Of a stretch of DNA of 35,134 bases, positions 8,201 through 15,468 are shown one piece after another. Location of the stretch: assembly GCA_018715225.1 (NCBI GenBank), contig DVMB01000071.1:1-35134 (forward strand), in the 5' to 3' direction. This stretch comes from Candidatus Onthoplasma faecigallinarum (GTDB taxonomy: Bacteria > Bacillota > Clostridia > Christensenellales > UBA1242). The notes beneath the pieces were generated by a model, which was not told the DNA's origin, ran no database searches, and saw only the letters and a program-made list of their open reading frames with translations. The position numbers and the translations under genes were made by a program. How positions within the stretch are numbered: the first letter of the stretch is position 1; the number at the start of each line of letters is the position of its first letter.

Positions 8201-9682
8201 GATATGTTCTATTACGCCATCGTATGCCAACAAATCTATATAGTTAGTTTGTAGCATGACGATATTGTTGTCCAATTCCACAATATATGTAGCACCTGGC
8301 ACTTCCGTCCATTGAACACCATTATTTGATAGAGAAATCTCTATATCTTCATCTATCGTTGAAGAAGTTTTATTCACAAAATTACTAAAAGGACTTGATA
8401 TATATGCCCCTTGTCCTACCGCTTGAACAAACACTACATTATAATCGTCTGGAAGAGTAAAAGTGCTGATATTTTTGTCCAAGGTGTATTTATCAACAAG
8501 ACTATTATTTTCTGTAAATATGTAGAGATTAAATCCACTTGTATTGCTGAGATTTTCTCCCACCCAACTCGCAATATATCTTTGACTCAATTCATCAAAA
8601 TTTACTTCCAAAACAGGAGCCTCTAGTCTAGTTGTGTTTGAATAATATGTAGCAGTTGTAAAATTCGAATCTATATAATATTTTTCTTGTTCATTAGTCG
8701 TAACATAATTTGCCTGTACTCTAAACTCATACTGCTTTAGTTGCGTCAAGTCAAGAGTCGCTCCATTGATCACAACATCTCTAAAGAATACATTAAGATT
8801 GATGTCCACCATATTGTCCGTCATGCTAAGAGATGGCTCGACAGAGTTTAATTCAATGGTCTTGACATACTCGCCTGAGCGAATGGTAATGGCATTGGCG
8901 TTTGGATCTAGCACAGTTATAAGGTGCAATAACTCCTCTCCTCCCACGCTCGTCACGCTATAAATTGATGGCGATGTAGGGGTATCTAGTGGTACTTCAT
9001 TGAAATATACTGTCTTGCTGGTATATCCGCTGTCTGTATAACGGCTGTCATAACTCACTGCATTGACATAAAATTTATAATATCCCGCCCCTGTCAACAA
9101 TGAAGAAAAATCAAATCTATTTGTACTAAACTGATATGATGATATTTCTGTAGAATTCGCTACACTTTCAGCATCGTCTAGGGCAAGGTCGTCATACGGA
9201 GTAACCACTTTTACTAGATAAAAACTAGCATTTTCTACCGCCTCCCAAGTGAGAACTGTACCATTTATCTGCACATTGTTAGGTTTAGACATCTGTATGG
9301 TATGAGTATACGAAATTGTATTTGTATAATCACTTGACCTTTTGCTCTCTCCTCTAGCCTGTACTCGTATACTATAACTTTCTCCCAAAACAAAAATCTT
9401 TGACGCATCGTATTGCAGGTAATTTATACCATTGTATGTATATAGATCAACGAAATTGCTCTCTAGCGGAAAGACATTTAATTCCACATCGTTAATCGCT
9501 ATTGTATAATAATCTTCGCTCTCATCCTCATTTGAACTGCGTTCAAAAGTGATGAGTCCGCCCGTCTCTACAGTCAAATTGTTTGGAGTCTCAAGAGTCT
9601 GCCTGTTGAAATTGGAACACCCCGTAATCAAAAAAGGCAACACCAAACATATAGATAAAACTAAAATTTTAAATTTTTTCAT
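5231..9682 (-). CDS. Giant secreted lipoprotein: Fn3-like repeats plus transglutaminase-like domain lacking the catalytic Cys
   Basis: A 1483-residue lipoprotein. The signal peptide ends in a clear lipobox, LITGC (Cys22). About nine fibronectin-III/Ig-like modules of some 100 residues follow (starting near residues 31, 131, 231, 352, 447, 519, 620, 724 and 828), most opening with L-x-T/A/K-P and holding a W/F...A..Y.V core. Near residues 1160-1310 lies a transglutaminase-like fold: AEAYSKAFTLLCAIEGIE, DHSWNKVYLD, WYSLDLTYSD. The His (1263) and Asp (1285) of the triad are present, but the Cys position is Ala1225, so the domain is probably non-catalytic. It is probably attached to the outer membrane face, with a binding or structural role (inference). 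The start has AGGGG upstream. It lies 34 bases ahead of gerA, which hints at co-transcription. No cell-wall sorting motif is seen. Confidence 0.8.
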   Translation of the reverse strand: MKKFKILVLSICLVLPFLITGCSNFNRQTLETPNNLTVETGGLITFERSSNEDESEDYYTIAINDVELNVFPLESNFVDLYTYNGINYLQYDASKIFVLGESYSIRVQARGESKRSSDYTNTISYTHTIQMSKPNNVQINGTVLTWEAVENASFYLVKVVTPYDDLALDDAESVANSTEISSYQFSTNRFDFSSLLTGAGYYKFYVNAVSYDSRYTDSGYTSKTVYFNEVPLDTPTSPSIYSVTSVGGEELLHLITVLDPNANAITIRSGEYVKTIELNSVEPSLSMTDNMVDINLNVFFRDVVINGATLDLTQLKQYEFRVQANYVTTNEQEKYYIDSNFTTATYYSNTTRLEAPVLEVNFDELSQRYIASWVGENLSNTSGFNLYIFTENNSLVDKYTLDKNISTFTLPDDYNVVFVQAVGQGAYISSPFSNFVNKTSSTIDEDIEISLSNNGVQWTEVPGATYIVELDNNIVMLQTNYIDLLAYDGVIEHITIHIISADFAIKTVRAELSYTIQLATPIIGSGQGFQDSEPYVLTFTGVNNAIGYYVYLMGRDNTEAVRINRLFTSTVIDLSQYIIKEGEYRDYYVQIQAVAAPYSGYTNSALTSLGSLVVSHQRVLSTPEFLRNDSNEPAPVVRRVINGRTYYYLCFYGVEFASRYEVMVNFNTINVPATFGLNLYEVDITNYVSSANSYTIMVRALPSDSESVKPSSYATYEFVLTMQLNQVTNIRVAENDGIYTLSFDMQDNAASYRVRIVKINDGTYTDYLYDLGLQNPFEVIQSTDITEYVRQAGEYYIYVTALAPKNSYYGDSDESSTYAVLNKLTTLNTPTDIRYANNSADEFLVTWTGDDHADYYIIRVTDPNGEIDEYHAYDTDMYNINDSITVEGNYLVSIKSMVNSTGNNAMEYTSSPFSDDWSIYYTYTIQHDFERYSVYMYGSYYDFAIDDVNDLMNLLWYHYLFGVDDEHMLSMYLRLNEGESVVEALERLAQEATDSVLYNFAGDDVWLGHLESSSESTIFSYLCEKLLELYPELNVLSEINVSHDTNSQMFKIYYENLLDEPKVDTPNTYIQLATDYGNDYQYLDIYSRRNTTTSFAIDSLPEMDVTTTEQLLMAVQYGRKPRFVGDSAVAEQVYANAKSVLVAIINNNMTDLEKVTAIFDWLEYAYNLNYYANRTTSGGSIVEGTVADYGLRKEFYIEGIFYDLNNSAVGGHDGEFYLGNRNATAEAYSKAFTLLCAIEGIETRKVNGTYTYVLNGDNVSIDHSWNKVYLDVTDNNNARIWYSLDLTYSDNYYVPYNFRDCYGMSSHLYFLVTDSFLSEHLNLLESNLVNLPVSNTTYDYYANATFGMTVDEINATISGAGSDIDDFTYMKEYIENGQVTYQIYDRTQGYSQLQAYVMNAVLYAKYNQLLVNESNRSSFEFRVSRSAMMGNTSLPSNSTIETIVADINSYYSNSIYENVNVDVINLYDTVNEMTTYIFTLEFS

Positions 9683-9690
9683 ATTACCCC

Positions 9691-9712
9691 TAATAATCTA
9701 TTTAGATTATTA
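9691..9712. promoter_or_regulatory. Perfect 22-bp palindrome, candidate operator
   Basis: Arms TAATAATCTA (9691-9700) and TAGATTATTA (9703-9712) with a 2-bp centre. It overlaps the last four bases of the -10 and is centred on the predicted +1. Only about half would be transcribed, so a DNA operator is more likely than an RNA hairpin. Confidence 0.5.
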
Positions 9713-9737
9713 TACCCAAATAATCGTCATAAATCAA
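9709..9737 (-). promoter_or_regulatory. Sigma-A-type promoter of the Fn3/transglutaminase-like lipoprotein gene
   Basis: On the minus strand: TTGATT (9732-9737), a 17-base spacer, TATAAT (9709-9714). The predicted start site is about 9702, some 20 bases before the ATG, with AGGGG between. A palindrome overlaps the -10 and is centred on the predicted start site. Confidence 0.6.
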
Positions 9738-9780
9738 ATAATTTAGACAAAATATATTTTTTATATTATTTTTAAGAATA

Positions 9781-9808
9781 TCATATTCAGTGAATTTACA
9801 CATAAATT
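9781..9808 (+). promoter_or_regulatory. Possible sigma-E-type (mother cell) promoter of the PRC-barrel gene
   Basis: TCATATT (9781-9787), 13 bases, CATAAATT (9801-9808). Compared with the B. subtilis sigma-E consensus KMATATT - 14 - CATACAHT this is 7/7 and 7/8, with a spacer one base short. The predicted start site would fall at the edge of the ribosome binding site, which counts against it. Confidence 0.35.
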
Positions 9809-9824
9809 ATTTTTAGAGGTAAAT

Positions 9825-10556
9825 ATGTATTATTGTAATGATTTTCTATCACTTTCGGTGCTATCTTTATATGAAGGCGAATTGTTAGGTGTTGTGGACA
9901 AACTATATTTTGACAAAAAAATGAAAAAATTAATAGAATTAGAATTGATCGGCGAAAATGACACCAGGCTAATTTTACCTACAAAAAATATTTATCATGT
10001 AGGTAAAAATGCTATTACTGTCAAAAACAATCAAGCCGTGAGTCTAAAGGTTGAAGACTCGATCCTTTCACTATGCCCGATTGATTCTAAAGCCTATACC
10101 ATAACAGGGGAATATCTAGGTAAAATAAAAGAGATTAGTCTAAATGAAAAATATTTGACTGACAAATTTTCTTTGGACAACAATTCCACTTTGGACATAA
10201 AAAATCTAGCATCATGCGGGAAAAATACAATCATATTTTATGACACATCTACAAAAATCAATGTCCACAAATTCACTCCACAAAAAACACCAAAAATATT
10301 TAAAACAGAGCCCGAGCAAACTGCTAACATCCTGCCAGTAGTAGAGGACGAGCCATCTCAAGCCGTTCAAATAGAATCAAAACCAAAAACAAACTCACAA
10401 AATGCGGAATTTTTGATCGGTAGGATTTGCACCAAAGACATATTCAATTTCAACAACGAACTATTGATAAAAGCCCACGGCGTAGTAAACAAAAAGAATT
10501 TAAAAGAGATCAACAAATTCGGTAAACTACGTGAATTGATGCTTTACTGCAAATAG
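9825..10556 (+). CDS. PRC-barrel domain protein (YlmC/YmxH-like)
   Basis: A 243-residue cytoplasmic protein with two PRC-barrel-like segments. The first, residues 9-70, has LYEGELLGVVDKLYFDKK and then LILPTKNIYHVGKNAI. The second, about 85-145, has ITGEYLGKIKEISL and then GKNTIIFYD. A Lys/Pro/Glu-rich linker (about 150-195) joins them to a short C-terminal module (IGRICTKDIFNFNNELLIKAHG is its visible core). PRC barrels are small beta-barrel adaptor domains; the Bacillota family YlmC/YmxH is linked to sporulation, but its biochemical role is not settled. The start has AGAGG at a good distance. A possible mother-cell promoter lies upstream. The stop is one base from the end of the opposing ferritin-like gene. 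Confidence 0.75.
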   Translation: MYYCNDFLSLSVLSLYEGELLGVVDKLYFDKKMKKLIELELIGENDTRLILPTKNIYHVGKNAITVKNNQAVSLKVEDSILSLCPIDSKAYTITGEYLGKIKEISLNEKYLTDKFSLDNNSTLDIKNLASCGKNTIIFYDTSTKINVHKFTPQKTPKIFKTEPEQTANILPVVEDEPSQAVQIESKPKTNSQNAEFLIGRICTKDIFNFNNELLIKAHGVVNKKNLKEINKFGKLRELMLYCK

Positions 10557-10557
10557 T

Positions 10558-11070
10558 TTAAATGGACAAAAATCTAACACTATCCCTGATGTATTGAAAG
10601 ACCTTGATATGCTGTTCTTCATCTTCTATTATTCTTGAAAACAGATTTTTAAGGCTTTCATTTTTTACTCTCTTTATTGCCTCTCTATAACTATTGATAG
10701 CCATATTTTCCGCTCTTATATTGTTGTCTAACATCTCTTTTAATTTTGTGGTATAGTTAATGCAATTTGTATTGAAATAATTTCCTTGGCTATCCTCATA
10801 TTTTGGCACTCCGCCGAAGTCTGTTACAGCATGCATCAACAGATCTAGATGTATCATCTCAACTATACCTATCTCTTCAATAATTCCGCCTATCTCCTCC
10901 ATAGTCTTATCCGCCACTACGGATTGATATATGTATTGCAAGACTGCTCCCAATTCACCTGGCCTTGAAATTAAATTTTTCAAAATAGATACCGTCATCG
11001 TATCATCACACGCCCCGACAATCTCTGGATATGGTTTATCAATTTTTACTTTCATATCTTTTAAATTCAT
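10558..11070 (-). CDS. Ferritin-like diiron domain protein (rubrerythrin/bacterioferritin-like)
   Basis: A 170-residue four-helix-bundle protein of the ferritin-like superfamily, of a type common in Clostridia. Candidate metal ligands fall in the expected order: E in SRPGELGAVLQYIYQ (about residue 38), the ExxH of VEMIHLDLL, E in IRAENMAINSYREA, and the ExxH of EDEEQHIKVF near the C-terminus. Such proteins handle iron, oxygen or peroxide; which reaction this one performs cannot be told. There is no rubredoxin domain. AGGAGG lies just upstream of the ATG. It ends one base from the convergent PRC-barrel gene, and I see no terminator between the two. Confidence 0.85.
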   Translation of the reverse strand: MNLKDMKVKIDKPYPEIVGACDDTMTVSILKNLISRPGELGAVLQYIYQSVVADKTMEEIGGIIEEIGIVEMIHLDLLMHAVTDFGGVPKYEDSQGNYFNTNCINYTTKLKEMLDNNIRAENMAINSYREAIKRVKNESLKNLFSRIIEDEEQHIKVFQYIRDSVRFLSI

Positions 11071-11350
11071 TTTTCCTCCTCGCTATATTAATTATTCAAA
11101 ATTAATTTATTTTGTTAAACCCAAAAAATAAATATAATATTTGAAATATAAAAAAATGATCATAAAATATCAAAAAAAATTAAAAAAATATTAAAAAATC
11201 GTTCTAAAATTAAAATATTTTAAAAAAATTTATCATTTTATTATATAATTATTGATAAAAATAAAATTTATATAAAAATAAATATATTAAATTACATCTA
11301 AAATCATTGTTAAATTGACTAAGATATGGTACAATCATATCAGGTGATAT
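11071..11350. other. A/T-rich intergenic region between divergent genes
   Basis: About 280 bases made almost wholly of A and T with many A-tracts. The right end holds the promoter and ribosome binding site of the ATPase gene; the left end holds the ribosome binding site of the ferritin-like gene. No RNA gene or strong inverted repeat is visible in between. Confidence 0.6.
11307..11335 (+). promoter_or_regulatory. Extended -10 promoter of the P-type ATPase gene
   Basis: TTGTTA (11307-11312), a 17-base spacer ending in TGG, then TACAAT (11330-11335), giving an extended -10. The predicted start site is about 11342, only about 9 bases before the ATG, and the ribosome binding site AGGTGAT sits between. 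Confidence 0.55.
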
Positions 11351-13735
11351 ATGAAAAACAAAAAGAAAAACAAACGTACATTGACTCAAAATATAACCAG
11401 ATTCAACCCAAAGCCAAATACTGGCTTGACTCAAAAACAGATACAGCAACGAAGTGAGGAAAATCTGGTCAATATTTCCAACATAAAGACGACAAAAAGT
11501 TCGTGGAGTATATTTGCAAAAAATATATTTACATTTTTCAATATGACTTGTCTAGTGGTAGCTATAGCACTCATCAGCGTAGGTGCGTACACGGATATGA
11601 TGTTCATGGTCATAGTTATACTTAATACCACAATAGGTATCATCCAAGAGATCCGTGCAAAAAAGACTATGGACAAACTGTCTCTAACCAACTCCAATTT
11701 TACCAAAGTGATACGTGATGGAGAAGAAGAGGAAATCTACAAGACAGAGGTCGTGCTAGACGATGTCCTATGCCTCAATCCTGGTATGCAAATCGCCTGC
11801 GACAGCATTGTCCTCGAAGGTCAGGTGGAAGTAAACGAAAGTTTGCTCACAGGAGAAAGTCAACCTGTGAAAAAATCAAAAGGAGACAGCCTGCTAGGTG
11901 GGAGTTTTATCTCCAGTGGCACATGCAAGGCAAAAGTAAACAAAGTTGGAAATGACAACTACATCGTCCAGTTGAGTGAAAAAGCCAAAGCTTTTAAACA
12001 GGCAAAAAGTGAATTGCTCACTTCCCTCAGGGCTTTGATAAAAATAATTACCATATTCATGGTGCCTATCGCAATAATGATGTTATACAACAACTATACC
12101 TACTATTCAGCCAATCCAGCGGCAGAATATTCTCTAATATATATGGTAATCACAAAGACCAGCGGATGTATAATCGCCATGATTCCAGCGGGAATGTTCC
12201 TATTGACGTCTGTTGCCTTGGCAGTCAGCGTCATGCGTCTAGCCAAAAAGCGAACCCTTGTCCAAGACCTGTATTGTATTGAAATGCTCGCAAGGACCAA
12301 TGTCCTCTGTCTAGACAAAACGGGTACATTGACTAATGGTTCAATGAGTGTAAAAAATGTAGTCATGCTCAGCAAAAAGACAGAAAAAGATGTGGACAAA
12401 ATTGTCTCATCCATGGTGGCATCATTCCATGACGCTAATCACACAGCGTTGGCACTAAAGTCCTATTTTGGAAAACCCGTTTACTCTGCCGAAAAATCTG
12501 TACCTTTCTCTAGCGAGAGAAAATTCATGGGCTGTAAATTCAAGTCTATAGGAGCGTATAAATTAGGTGCCTATGAATATGTCTTGGATAATCCAAGCGA
12601 AGAGATAAAAAAGCAAGCAGAAGAATTCGCCCTGAGTGGTTACAGGGTATTGCTACTAACCGAATGTGATAACAACTTTACCAACAACAATTCAAAGCCT
12701 GTGGCTATGATTTTACTTCAGGACAACATTCGAAAAGACGCACCAAAAACTATAGAATGGTTCAAACAAAATGATGTGGACATCAAAATAATATCTGGCG
12801 ATAATCCTATAACGGTCAGCGAAGTGGCTCGCCGTGTAGGAGTTGATAATTATGATAAATACATCAGCCTACATGGACTTTCTAACACAGAGGTTATGGA
12901 GGCTGCCACAAAATACTCTATTTTCGGTAGAGTCAGTCCAGAACAAAAGGCAATATTGGTAAAAGCCTTAAAATCTCAGGGAAAAACTGTTGCCATGACG
13001 GGAGATGGCGTGAACGATATATTGGCACTGAAAGAGGCTGATTGTTCGGTAGCCATTGCAGCAGGAAGCGATGCTGCTCGTAGCGTGAGTCAACTGGTCT
13101 TGCTCGACAGCAACTTTAGTTCTATGCCAAGCGTGGTAGCAGAAGGTAGACGTGTGGTCAACAATATTCAAAAGTCCTCCTCTCTATTTTTGATGAAAAC
13201 CATATTTGCAATATGTATTTCAATCTTTGTGCTGTGTATGAACAAGACTTATCCATTTTCACCAATACAATTCATATTGCTAGAAATATTTGTCATAGGA
13301 CTGCCTTCTTTCTTCCTTGCACTGCAACCAAACACAAATCCTATCAAAGGCAAATTTATGTCTAACCTAGCGAAAAATGCGCTCCCCGCTGGTTTGTGCC
13401 TCGTGGGAGTAACGATCACTATGTACATCTATCAAATGTTCACTGGTATTTCTACCGAACTACTAGTTACAATGTCCTCTATCGCTATCGTTGCTGTAGG
13501 GTTTATGGCATTGTTTAGAATGTGTAAACCATTCAATTGGTTTAAATCTATTATGTACATTGCCTGCCTTGCAATATGTATAACCTGCGTTATCTTCTTG
13601 CATGACTTGTTTAGATATGTTGCTATTCCATATACCGATCTGTTATTCTTAATTATAGTTATAGAATCTGCTTTCCCTGTTTATTTGACTTTCAACTACC
13701 TAGCAGATCTATCAAAACACATATCTAAAGACTGA
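11351..13735 (+). CDS. CtpE-like cation-transporting P-type ATPase
   Basis: A 794-residue P-type ATPase in the membrane. The phosphorylation motif CLDKTGTLT has the acceptor at Asp322. The actuator motif is LLTGESQPV, the hinge is MTGDGVNDILALKEAD, and there are membrane helices around 55-105, 235-295 and six in the C-terminal part. The M4 region reads IPAGMFLLTSVALAV followed by LVQDLYCIEMLAR, very close to mycobacterial CtpE (IPEGLVLLTS, LVQELPAIE), which imports calcium. By analogy this may be a calcium ATPase, but Pro-Ala-Gly replaces Pro-Glu-Gly in M4 and the Glu is a cation ligand in many P2 pumps, so the substrate is uncertain. There is no heavy-metal-binding domain. The basic N-terminus is cytoplasmic. 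The gene overlaps the end of the opposing gene by 11 bases. Confidence 0.9.
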   Translation: MKNKKKNKRTLTQNITRFNPKPNTGLTQKQIQQRSEENLVNISNIKTTKSSWSIFAKNIFTFFNMTCLVVAIALISVGAYTDMMFMVIVILNTTIGIIQEIRAKKTMDKLSLTNSNFTKVIRDGEEEEIYKTEVVLDDVLCLNPGMQIACDSIVLEGQVEVNESLLTGESQPVKKSKGDSLLGGSFISSGTCKAKVNKVGNDNYIVQLSEKAKAFKQAKSELLTSLRALIKIITIFMVPIAIMMLYNNYTYYSANPAAEYSLIYMVITKTSGCIIAMIPAGMFLLTSVALAVSVMRLAKKRTLVQDLYCIEMLARTNVLCLDKTGTLTNGSMSVKNVVMLSKKTEKDVDKIVSSMVASFHDANHTALALKSYFGKPVYSAEKSVPFSSERKFMGCKFKSIGAYKLGAYEYVLDNPSEEIKKQAEEFALSGYRVLLLTECDNNFTNNNSKPVAMILLQDNIRKDAPKTIEWFKQNDVDIKIISGDNPITVSEVARRVGVDNYDKYISLHGLSNTEVMEAATKYSIFGRVSPEQKAILVKALKSQGKTVAMTGDGVNDILALKEADCSVAIAAGSDAARSVSQLVLLDSNFSSMPSVVAEGRRVVNNIQKSSSLFLMKTIFAICISIFVLCMNKTYPFSPIQFILLEIFVIGLPSFFLALQPNTNPIKGKFMSNLAKNALPAGLCLVGVTITMYIYQMFTGISTELLVTMSSIAIVAVGFMALFRMCKPFNWFKSIMYIACLAICITCVIFLHDLFRYVAIPYTDLLFLIIVIESAFPVYLTFNYLADLSKHISKD

Positions 13736-14582
13736 TTATGTTGCTGATTTTATGTGAATTTATCTCAAAATTATAAATACCCGCAAGGGTATTTTTTTTG
13801 AATAGAAAGACCTTGTTTTCACTGATTGGATAATAGTCATCAAATTCATCAAAAAAGTCCATTATACTATTTTCATTTTCCTGCCTTATATTGTCATCTA
13901 AAAGTGAATTACAATACTTGAAATTTTTATTCAACAAGCAATCTAAGAACGTGCACGCCACAAACTCGTCTTTTAGTTTCAACTCTTCTTCATCTAGATA
14001 TACGAGATATGTGTCAAACTTTTTGTCTTTGATTTGATACACTCTTCCGTGATTCAATACATCATGCTTTCTACACATAAACAATGTCTCATTATCTGCC
14101 ACATTGATTTCATCATAATAGTCCGCACAACATACCTCAGTCCCATTCAGTATGACAACATACTCTCTCGCTCCAGAAAAATATATAACACAAAGATCCC
14201 CCACCAGTTCGTAATGTGAAAACGTGATTTCTTCGACCCGTGTTTGCAATACAATTTCTCCGCCGACCAAGATCATAAGGTCTTCACTCAAGTTCAGTTG
14301 AACGTCCTTGTTGCCGTATTTAAAAGTGGTATAAAAGCCATTAGTGCTATAATGTGGCATGAGAAAAAAATAGTCGTCAACACCCTCTCTTATATGTACG
14401 ATCGATTTAGTGTTACAATCAGGGTTTGCAAAATTTATGATAATAGGAGATTCATTTCTATATCCTAAAAAAACGCAATTTTGATTCACACTATCTATGA
14501 CCTTATATTTTACATTAGGTAAAATCTCTGTTTTACTTTCCCCAAACATCAAACAATGAAACTTAGATACTAGATAAATCAT
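13725..14582 (-). CDS. Hypothetical protein, 285 aa
   Basis: I do not recognise this protein. It is predicted to be soluble, rich in beta-strand-like alternation, Tyr, Asp and Val, with no signal peptide or membrane segment. Cys is fairly frequent (CVFLGY, CNTKS, CVIYF, CCADYY, CRKHD, CTFLDCLL), but no clear metal-binding spacing is evident. The beta-rich N-terminal two thirds and the acidic stretch MDFFDEFDDYYP near residue 240 suggest a repeat or propeller-like fold, which is only a guess. The ATG has no Shine-Dalgarno sequence, so the start is uncertain; a second Met at residue 12 is no better. It is the outermost gene of the small-gene patch and overlaps the ATPase gene tail to tail by 11 bases. 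Confidence 0.6.
   Translation of the reverse strand: MIYLVSKFHCLMFGESKTEILPNVKYKVIDSVNQNCVFLGYRNESPIIINFANPDCNTKSIVHIREGVDDYFFLMPHYSTNGFYTTFKYGNKDVQLNLSEDLMILVGGEIVLQTRVEEITFSHYELVGDLCVIYFSGAREYVVILNGTEVCCADYYDEINVADNETLFMCRKHDVLNHGRVYQIKDKKFDTYLVYLDEEELKLKDEFVACTFLDCLLNKNFKYCNSLLDDNIRQENENSIMDFFDEFDDYYPISENKVFLFKKNTLAGIYNFEINSHKISNIISL
13775..13799 (+). terminator. Rho-independent terminator of the ATPase gene inside the facing gene
   Basis: An 8-bp stem, AAATACCC (13775-13782) with GGGTATTT (13787-13794), closed by a GCAA (GNRA) tetraloop and continuing into a run of eight T residues. The whole hairpin lies in the coding 3' end of the opposing gene. Confidence 0.85.
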
Positions 14583-14679
14583 ATTAATATTTATGAAACA
14601 AATACAAAAAACTTTCTAAAACTACAAAATCAATTATATACCGCACAATAATTATTCAATTAAAGGTAAAAATAAAATT

Positions 14680-14976
14680 ATGATAAAAAATTTAGTAAAA
14701 ATAAAATCCATCTCAAAAAAAGCAAAATGGAAAGATACAAAATGTAACATACATGTCATGCCCCCAACAATCACTGATGACGACATCACGGCGCTTTTCA
14801 ATGGCATACTAAATGTCATGCGAAAGAAAATAGAACTTGAGACTCGTGCCGAAATCATAAATATGAATGTCAACATTGAAAAGATAATGAAACAACTTAA
14901 CGAGAAAAAAGCAGAGTGTATAAGACTAAAAAATGAAATTTTGTATCTAAAATCAAAATACAACTATATCAAATAG
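14680..14976 (+). CDS. Small coiled-coil protein, 98 aa, unknown
   Basis: A short basic protein. Residues 1-30 are Lys-rich with Cys22, then MPPTITDDDITALFNGILNVM. From about residue 50 to 95 comes a long helical, coiled-coil-like segment (ELETRAEII, NIEKIMKQLNEKKAECIRL, KNEILYLKSKY). No family is recognised. AAAGGT lies 12 bases before the ATG, farther than usual. The antisense frame is open too, but it would be strongly hydrophobic, as expected from a shadow of a Lys-rich helix. Its 3' end overlaps the SLOG-like gene by 24 bases, tail to tail. Confidence 0.5.
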   Translation: MIKNLVKIKSISKKAKWKDTKCNIHVMPPTITDDDITALFNGILNVMRKKIELETRAEIINMNVNIEKIMKQLNEKKAECIRLKNEILYLKSKYNYIK

Positions 14977-15378
14977 TACTTCTATGTCTATTGCATAATT
15001 TTTTACACCTTTATCTATCGCAAAATCAATCATAGAGTTTACAATATGCCGATTTTTTTCCGTAGACAAAAATATAGCGTCAATAGAGTTTTCTATAAGA
15101 TATTTAGTCAACTCTATGTTGTCCGTATTCATAATTTTGTCCAAATTAAATTTTGACTTGGAGTTATTAAAAACCATTATTGGCATTACCTTTCTACCTT
15201 TCGCCCTATCCCTCAGTTTGTCATATATCCGCTTTTCAAAATCGCCAAAACTATCTACATATATTTCATGATAGACGTATGCAATAGAGTCTACGATCTC
15301 TACTAACTTTTTTATAACTACATCATCAAAAAACTTTCTCTCAACAATTCCGTATCCTATTATAAAGCATTTTTTCAT
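14953..15378 (-). CDS. SLOG/DUF1273-like Rossmannoid protein, possible nucleotide sensor
   Basis: About 141 residues from the ATG at 15378. A TTG six bases upstream at 15384 is closer to the AAGGAG sequence and could be the real start; the longer open frame up to 15462 would run through the operator and is unlikely. The fold reads like a SLOG protein of the DUF1273/YpsA-like group: strand 1 CFIIGYG (family C.F.GHR), a helix, EIYVDSFGDFEKRIYDKLRD (family FYVG.QG.FD....L..L), strand KVMPIMVFN, then SIDAIFLSTEK and a final helix and strand GVKNYAIDIE. The GHR motif is degenerate (GYG). SLOG domains are thought to bind or process nucleotide-derived ligands. The gene is divergent from a Cro/C1 regulator, with a symmetric operator between them, and close to the DAC-like gene. 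Confidence 0.6.
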   Translation of the reverse strand: MKKCFIIGYGIVERKFFDDVVIKKLVEIVDSIAYVYHEIYVDSFGDFEKRIYDKLRDRAKGRKVMPIMVFNNSKSKFNLDKIMNTDNIELTKYLIENSIDAIFLSTEKNRHIVNSMIDFAIDKGVKNYAIDIEVLFDIVVF

Positions 15379-15409
15379 AAGCAAAATTTTTCTCCTTTGT
15401 GCTTTTTCT

Positions 15410-15441
15410 ATTATATACGTATAGATTTCTATACGTATAAT
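15410..15441. promoter_or_regulatory. Divergent promoter/operator with tandem 10-bp palindromes
   Basis: Perfect 12-bp inverted repeat, arms 15414-15425 and 15428-15439, spacer TT. Each arm holds TATACGTATA, itself a palindrome, so the site has two identical operator cores 16 bp apart. TATAAT on the plus strand (15436-15441, for the regulator gene) and on the minus strand (15410-15415, for the SLOG-like gene) flank and overlap it. Neither promoter has a recognisable -35. A smaller inverted repeat, GATAA-CGT-TTATC, follows at 15448-15460. Confidence 0.65.
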
Positions 15442-15468
15442 TAAATTGATAACGTTTATCATAATAAT

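Noticed and set aside
11170..11205. An 18-base A/T string (poly-A, TATT, poly-A, TC) also found near 26196-26216
   Set aside because: Both are in nearly pure A/T spacers; chance similarity is enough, and no structure is associated.
14652..14963. 103-residue open frame on the minus strand opposite the coiled-coil gene
   Set aside because: Its hydrophobic Phe/Ser/Ile pattern is what the complement of a Lys/Glu-rich helix gives; it has no ribosome binding site, and the plus-strand frame has one.
15379..15462. Longer N-terminus of the SLOG-like protein
   Set aside because: It would run through the palindromic operator and both -10 boxes, and the AAGGAG lies farther downstream, just before the TTG/ATG starts.
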